The position numbers and the translations under genes were made by a program. A stretch of DNA of 64,000 bases from contig NC_088348.1 of NCBI RefSeq assembly GCF_036884655.1, positions 24,891,501 through 24,955,500 of the forward strand, given 5' to 3'. Positions 54,527 through 64,000 of the stretch are shown here, one piece after another. This DNA comes from Musa acuminata AAA Group. Lineage: Eukaryota > Streptophyta > Magnoliopsida > Zingiberales > Musaceae. The first letter of the stretch is position 1. Each line of letters starts with the position of its first letter. Below the pieces are notes generated by a model. That model was given only the letters and a program-made list of their open reading frames with translations, did no database searches and had not been told where the DNA came from.

Positions 54527-54707
54527 TGTTAGTTTGGCAACTCCCATAGTCCCACATCGAGAAAATCAAACTTGTTGTCTCGTATTGGAACTATAAATAA
54601 GGGCCTGGGTTTTGAAGTCAGATGCACCACAAGAAAACCTAAGTATTTACTTTGGTTTAAGTCCACACTCAGTTAAATGGTTTGGACTTATTTTCGGGTG
54701 TTTTATG
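54527..54707 (+). repeat. Truncated 3' LTR of the old plus-strand Copia
   Basis: 181 bp matching the start of 42458-42868 (TATA box at 54592-54599), then broken off at GGGTGTTTTATG, where P450 coding sequence follows directly. Confidence 0.92.
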
Positions 54708-54879
54708 AACGATGAAGCTCACCCTGGCCCAGCTCCTCCTGTACTTCGACTGGGAGCTACCGAAGGGGATGAAGCCGGAGGAGCTGGACATGAGCGAGGG
54801 CTTCGGGTTGGTTGCAGCGAGGAAGACCGAGCTGAAGCTGCTTGCAACTCCTCGCGTTCCGCTTCCATCTGCTGTATGA
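54708..54879 (+). pseudogene. Cytochrome P450 pseudogene copy 2, severed 3' end
   Basis: Codes the last part of a CYP71-type P450: MKLTLAQLLLYFDWELPKGM, EELDMSEGFGLVAARK and ATPRVPLPSAV, stop TGA at 54877. The start (ACGATGAAGCTCACCCTG) overlaps the end of copy 1 (16897-16912), so the pair spans the gene. Between FEEG at 42454 and this point the heme-binding loop is missing, removed with the end of the 3' LTR. Confidence 0.92.
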
Positions 54880-55793
54880 GGATTGCTGGTATCAGACAAC
54901 CACTTGAGGTTGTCATGCTTTCTGCAATAACGTCTACATGCAGTTCTTTAGATATCAAAGTATTATCAGATAAAAAATCCAAGTTAAAATCAAGGGATGA
55001 TATCCATAACATGAATATGTGAATTATTCCAATAATATTATTATTATCCAAAACAAAATTATTGTTAGAAACTCATGATGAATGATACTACAATCACCCT
55101 GGAATATTTTAACACCCCAATTTAATCCGACAACCAACATAATTTTATAAGAAATTTAATTATACTACTTGATATGCTACCAATATGAGAGAAAACTTTC
55201 TCCAAGCATGAGACGTTCTTCAATTAATTTACCAATATCCTACTAGGTTTTTTTTTTATTAAATAAGTAAACATTTTGTTCCATATAGCATTGTAGCGGA
55301 TGAAATCAAGATGGACCAATAAAGTTATTATAAAACAGAACCGAACCGGGCCAAGTATCTTAATTAGGTCGATATGGGTATAGCTAACCAAGTTAGGCCG
55401 AATCAAAAAATGGATCAAATTGGATTGGTGGGTCAAAACATATCTGATATGGAGACAGCTTTTCCTTCGAGAGAGAGAGAGAGAGGACCTGTTTCACATA
55501 ACCTTGGAGTTGTGTGCGGCTTCGGCTACAGCTGTGGGCGTCAATCACTGCTTCCCAGATTCAGACGGGAAAAAGAGAGAGAATTCAACTCGCAGGCTAC
55601 AGCTATGGCCCTCAATTACAGCTCTCCAAATGCAGAAGAGAGAAGCGACATGGGTCTCCACCTCTGTTCCGCACAACCCTACTCTCGCTCGCTTTTTCTG
55701 GGATGTGATCCAACATAAGCTTCTCTTCTGTCCGAGAGAGCAATGTTTCCACTCCAAAGATCCTTTCTTTGGTGGTATCACGAACACTAAGCG

Positions 55794-55797
<4 letters not shown>

Positions 55798-55849
<52 letters not shown>
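55798..55849. repeat. (CT)n microsatellite
   Basis: About 26 uninterrupted CT units following GCGCGCG. Confidence 0.97.
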
Positions 55850-55852
<3 letters not shown>

Positions 55853-56975
55853 GATCACTGTGTCCCACGGGATTCTTTTTCATCCTCGACAGGGAGGGTT
55901 GATCGATTCTGATAGAGAAGGCTTGAAAAGAAAGCACCTTTTTTCTGATCGCCTCCAGCACGTGGGCTCCGGGCGTGCGGTCTCTCCGCCAGAGTGCGCA
56001 TGAAGGTGTCATTTTTCTCTTTCTGGATCACTGAAATGATACAAGGAAGACTCTCTTTTTCTTTGTCGATTGATCTAGACTGGATTTTCGTCCTTAAGAT
56101 CTGCAAAGGTCGATTGCTTGCTGTTTGCTCTGGAAAAAAATGTGTCTAATTTGCCGTAAAATCGAATCTTTTCCGTCTGCTCTTTCTCAGGAAACGTTTT
56201 CCTCGAGCAATCGCTGCAGTTGCTCTAATAGACACTTGCCAGCAAGTGTAATTTCAACTCTTCGATCGATTTCCCCGGAAAAGAACCCTTCGTTCTCAGT
56301 CTTACAGGTTGGTTGTGTAGCTCAGTGCAAACTTGCCTCAAACTTGAAGACTTCTTCTACGCTCTTCTTTTGTGAGTAGAATAGTGTCGACCTCCATTGC
56401 GTGATTGATTGATTGCATACGCGAAGAGCCATCTCGTGTTCTTTCCTAAACGAGTTTGCTTTCCAAGCACTTCTTCTTTCAGCCTTGTCAATGAAGTCTG
56501 TTGTGGTCCATGCCTCAACTCGTGCGTAACCGCTGAGAACTCTCTTTATTTTCTGCCTATATGGAGTCATTGGAAGCCTGCAGATTTCGCTCACTTGTTG
56601 GCATTCTCATTCTACTTCCTGTTCAGTTTCATGGTAAGCAATGTTGTGTTCTGCCTAAAGTTCTATGCCTGCAATCTGTTCCATGTTGAACTGCAAGTCT
56701 GCTCGAGTAGATCTTTGTCCACACTCTAGTAGATCTTGGAGTATGAAAACCCAATTTCAGCATAAGATCTGAATTCCAAGTGGCTGTTGTGATAGTTCAG
56801 TTCCCCCCAGTCTTCTTCACTTCTCAAACATATCTGCTTCTCTCCATTCTTCTCCGTCCAAACAGGCAAGAATATTCTGCATGCGGAAAAAGGATTGACG
56901 AAAGAAATTGTAAGCTCCATCAATCTTGTGAGAGATCCAAAATGCTACAAATTGCATCCCGTCTTTGGTATTCAC

Positions 56976-57047
56976 CATGAGCTTCCCTGGCCTCAACTTA
57001 CGATTGGATTCCATGAGCTTCCCTGGCCTCAACTTACGATTGGATTC
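56976..57047. repeat. 36-bp exact tandem duplication
   Basis: Two adjacent copies of a 36-mer beginning CATGAGCTTCCCTGGCC, at 56976-57011 and 57012-57047. Confidence 0.95.
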
Positions 57048-57088
57048 CAGGGCCTTATATAAGAAATTGTCTTGTGCTACATGATTGT

Positions 57089-58002
57089 TGATAGCAGATA
57101 AGATTAGGAAATCTTTATACTCAATTGAGAGAAATCCTTTATTCTATTGAGAAAAATCCTCCCTCCTAATCTATATAAATAGGAGAGAGACATGTTAACA
57201 TATTCAAGCTAAAGCTACTTCAATAAAACTTCTTATCTTTTATTCTTTTCATCATGGTATCAGAGCCACTTGTCTAGAGCAAGTTCTCTTCTCGCTGCCG
57301 ACTCATCACTATTGCTTCTCCTCCTCGGTGAACGGTAATTATCTTCTCCATTGCCACTCTGCGCTAACGTTCGTTCCACTTCCGCTGTGGCGTCTCTAAT
57401 GCTACGCTCAAAAGTACTGCCTCACCTTTTCTCCTCTACTGTAGCTTTCTTCTCTATTGTAGCATCGCTACAGCTTCCTCCTCTGTTGCAGCTTCCTCAT
57501 CTGCTGCACTTCTATTGCAGCTTTCTCCTCTGTTGCACCTCTACTGTAGCTTCCTCCTCAGATATAACATCGATGCAACTTCCTTCCTCTGCTACAGCTT
57601 ATTCCTTTGCTACAGTATTGCAATAGCTTTTTCCATTGCTACAGCTTTCTCCTCTGCTGCAATCGTTATCGTCGCAGTTGTGGCAACAACAACAACAGCA
57701 GCAGCGATCTGCTTTTGCCCTACTCACGAAGCCTCTAGCTCGTAAACTGTTTACTTTGCATCAATCCAAGATTGATATCCTTGACAAGAGCACCATCTTG
57801 CGAGGGCATGATAGCAGATAAGATTTCCTCAACTATATGAGAAAATCTTTCTACTTAATTGAGGAAAATCCTTTATTCTGTTGAGAAAATTCCTCCCTCC
57901 TAATCTGTATAAATAAGAGAGGGACATGTTAACATATTCAAACTAAAACTACTTCAATAAAACTTTTTCAATAAAGTTTCTTATCTTTTATTCTTTTCAT
58001 CA
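57089..58002 (+). mobile_element. TRIM (miniature LTR retrotransposon)
   Basis: 914 bp. LTRs 57089-57254 (166 bp) and 57809-58002 (194 bp) begin TGATAGCAGATAAGATT and end CTTTTCATCA. The primer site TGGTATCAGAGCC follows at 57255, and a short purine run (GCGAGGGCA) precedes the right LTR. Perfect target duplication ATTGT at 57084-57088 and 58003-58007. The 554-bp inside is pyrimidine-rich with repeated GCTTCCTCCTCTG-like words and no retroviral domains. The size and signals define a TRIM. The right LTR carries two small extra segments. It sits between the probable untranslated leader and the coding start of the DUF936 gene. Confidence 0.93.
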
Positions 58003-58189
58003 ATTGTCTCTTGCCAATGAACTGCATTGTGACATCTATCTCTTAGTGGATTTGCAAGAACTGAATTTGCTTTGGTTTTGTGTATAGTTTCTCGTATGTT
58101 CTTATGCAGCTTTGATCAGCTTTTCTATCATCTGATATGTATTCAAATCTTCTCTCCTCTGCAGAGTGATGTACTTTGAAGTGAATAAA

Positions 58190-62568
<4,379 letters not shown>

Positions 62569-64000
62569 CAAACCTGTCTCGCACCGTCGCATCCGGGCAT
62601 GACAGTGTTTCGGGATTCCCAGGGTACGTGTCGTGGTCCTATTGCTCGAGAATGTTGTTCTGTGCCTCTAGCAACACGATAAATAGCACCCGATCTCTGT
62701 AGGGTAGCCTTCCAAACAGTGTCAATTGGAGTCAAACTCTTTCCTCACTCGGGCTGGTCAACGTAAACTTGTCGGTGAGAAAAAGAATATGTGGAGGACA
62801 TTTATACAGTTTAATACCGCAATTAAATGGATGAGAAGGGTGGAATGAAGTGATAAATATTTTTCTTTACAAACGGGTAATAAATGCATTAAGGAGGTAA
62901 AAGAAGAAAGATGGTACAAAGTGACACATGTATAACTTCTTTAGATACCAGGAAGTAGAAAAAGAAAAAACTTTTAAGTGGTAGACCAGATGGCTATAGA
63001 ATAATTTCTCTCAAGGTAATATAAAAATAGGTGAGATAATCAGCAAAATGATTAATTTTTTTAATATGAGAAAAAAAATCACATGAAAATAGTTAACTTG
63101 TTATTTATCATAGAAGAGTCTATCATTTTTATGGTATTTTATTTTTTTTATTTAGATTCTCTATAGTAATCTTTAAATTGAAATTGGATAAGTCAAAAGA
63201 TATATGTTTCGCCTCTAAAATACCATAGTGAATATATTATAATTTATGATAAAGGATGAATCCTTGAGTTATACAACTAGTAAAATTAGTCATTATTATT
63301 ATTGCTAGTTATACAACTAGCAAAAATAGTCACATTTCAGTGAAATCATTTGCACTAAGTGTAGATAACTAAAGGAGGATTTAGTTGACTTGAAAGAGTT
63401 ATCTCGCGGTTCTCTACTTTATCATCAAGGATGCTAATGGTGGAACTAAATTTACGTCGAACATCGACTATCACGTAGGATGTGATGATACTAACTAGTT
63501 AGCTAATATTATGAAGAGAATGATGATTTCTTTTAGTATAAATATGAAATAATTATCCAAGAGAGTTTCTTACAGAGATCTATAAAAAAATTTATGTGAG
63601 AGAGAAACCAACCACTTCTCCCTACAACAGCTAATTGGGGAGTGAGATACTAGACATTTTGATAGAAATATCCTAAACTTCTATTGAAAATTTATATTCA
63701 AAAGACAAGTGTTTTGTGTTTTCCTCGTGAGGTTGGCAAAACAATCACATATTCTAATCAACCACTCTCCAATGAAGCAATCAATCAAATATACGTAACC
63801 TTTCAAAAAATAAAAATAAAAAGAGTCAAGCATAAAAGAAAATATGAAAATGCGATCCCTAAATCATATCAACCGATGTCCCTCTAAAGGAGAGGATGAC
63901 AAATGAATTGAGTTGTAAGTTGGAGCATGAATTTTTCAAAAGTTGAAGGATATGAGTACCTTGATAATTTAAGATACACTCATTATTCTTTTTTTTGTCA
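62569..64000. other. AT-rich intergenic DNA at the right edge
   Basis: No gene recognised. A short direct repeat, AGTTATACAACTAG followed by .AAAA.TAGTCA, occurs at about 63269-63296 and 63308-63335, separated by an ATT-rich spacer. The remainder is low-complexity AT. Confidence 0.55.

Larger units (their letters stand above)
42458..54707 (+). mobile_element. Old Ty1/Copia retrotransposon inserted in the P450, split by a second Copia
   Basis: 5' LTR 42458-42868, iMet primer site TGGTATCAGAGC at 42872, gag, protease and integrase to 45334, then the inner element 45335-52975, then reverse transcriptase and RNase H 52976-54460, polypurine tract GGTGGAGATT and a truncated 3' LTR 54527-54707. The 3' LTR lacks about 230 bp, and with it went the target duplication and the P450 heme loop. 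Many stops, mostly of C-to-T type. Confidence 0.93.
54880..57088. other. Intergenic DNA and probable 5' leader region of the DUF936 gene
   Basis: AT-rich to about 55400, then more balanced and pyrimidine-rich. Contains (GAGA)n at 55470-55484, a long (CT)n at 55798-55849 and a 36-bp exact tandem duplication at 56976-57047. The coding exon at 58190 is preceded by a splice acceptor (CTCTGCAG, 58157-58164), so an untranslated first exon probably lies here; I cannot fix its limits. CATG/GTAAGC at about 56634 is one possible donor. Confidence 0.4.

Noticed and set aside
55374..55902. Frames of 114 and 160 codons near the CT microsatellite
   Set aside because: They run through the CT tract and overlap in several frames; more likely untranslated leader or intergenic DNA.
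57351..57821. Leu/Ser-rich frames inside the TRIM
   Set aside because: Produced by CT-rich repeated words; TRIMs carry no proteins and several frames are open together.
63684..63887. 67-codon frame near the right edge
   Set aside because: Lys-rich composition from AT-rich DNA, no homology, no splice or promoter context.

Overview
The window is a stretch of plant nuclear DNA, most likely from a monocot. Zingiberales (banana or ensete relatives) is my best guess, but nothing in the sequence proves it. Evidence for a plant is intron-split genes of plant type (GT31 beta-1,3-galactosyltransferase, type II prohibitin, a DUF936 protein, a CYP71-like P450), tRNA genes without encoded CCA, and massive LTR-retrotransposon content with plant iMet-type primer sites.

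Layout. 1-1706: 3' part of a GT31 galactosyltransferase gene (+). 2795-5680: an old LTR-like direct-repeat pair enclosing a two-level tandem-repeat block. 7396-11549: intact five-exon prohibitin gene (+). 12425-12497: tRNA-Thr (-). 13695-15731: degenerate Copia LTR plus leader. 15927-16914: tRNA-Arg plus a wrecked P450. 16915-28506: nested retroelements on the minus strand: a nearly intact, young Sirevirus-like Copia (17759-27107) inside the 5' LTR of an older relative, itself inside a Copia LTR. 29403-40620: an old minus-strand Copia carrying a 4.6-kb non-autonomous LTR element (33000-37558). 40720-42457: two tRNA-Arg copies and a second copy of the same P450 pseudogene. 42458-54707: an old plus-strand Copia inserted in that P450, itself split by a second Copia (45335-52975) with a perfect 5-bp target duplication. 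54708-54879: severed 3' end of the P450. 57089-58002: a TRIM miniature LTR element with perfect target duplication. 58190-62568: DUF936 gene (+). The rest is AT-rich intergenic DNA.

Only three protein genes look functional: the galactosyltransferase (partial), the prohibitin and the DUF936 gene. They are unrelated housekeeping-type genes and do not form a pathway. The centre (13.7-54.9 kb) is a retrotransposon nest that separated two copies of a tRNA-Arg/P450 segment.

Most notable: (i) four hairpins in the leader of the inner Copia (47384-47695) share an identical apex while their lower stems differ in sequence yet still pair, within a leader full of further hairpins; (ii) the same element has its primer-binding site replaced by 135 bp copied from its own 3' flank; (iii) a patch of about 590 bp is identical by eye between the two tRNA-Arg/P450 copies while sequence on both sides has diverged; (iv) palindromic GC-rich boxes occur both in the Sirevirus LTR and ahead of its intact extra (env-position) ORF. 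All alignments were made by eye.
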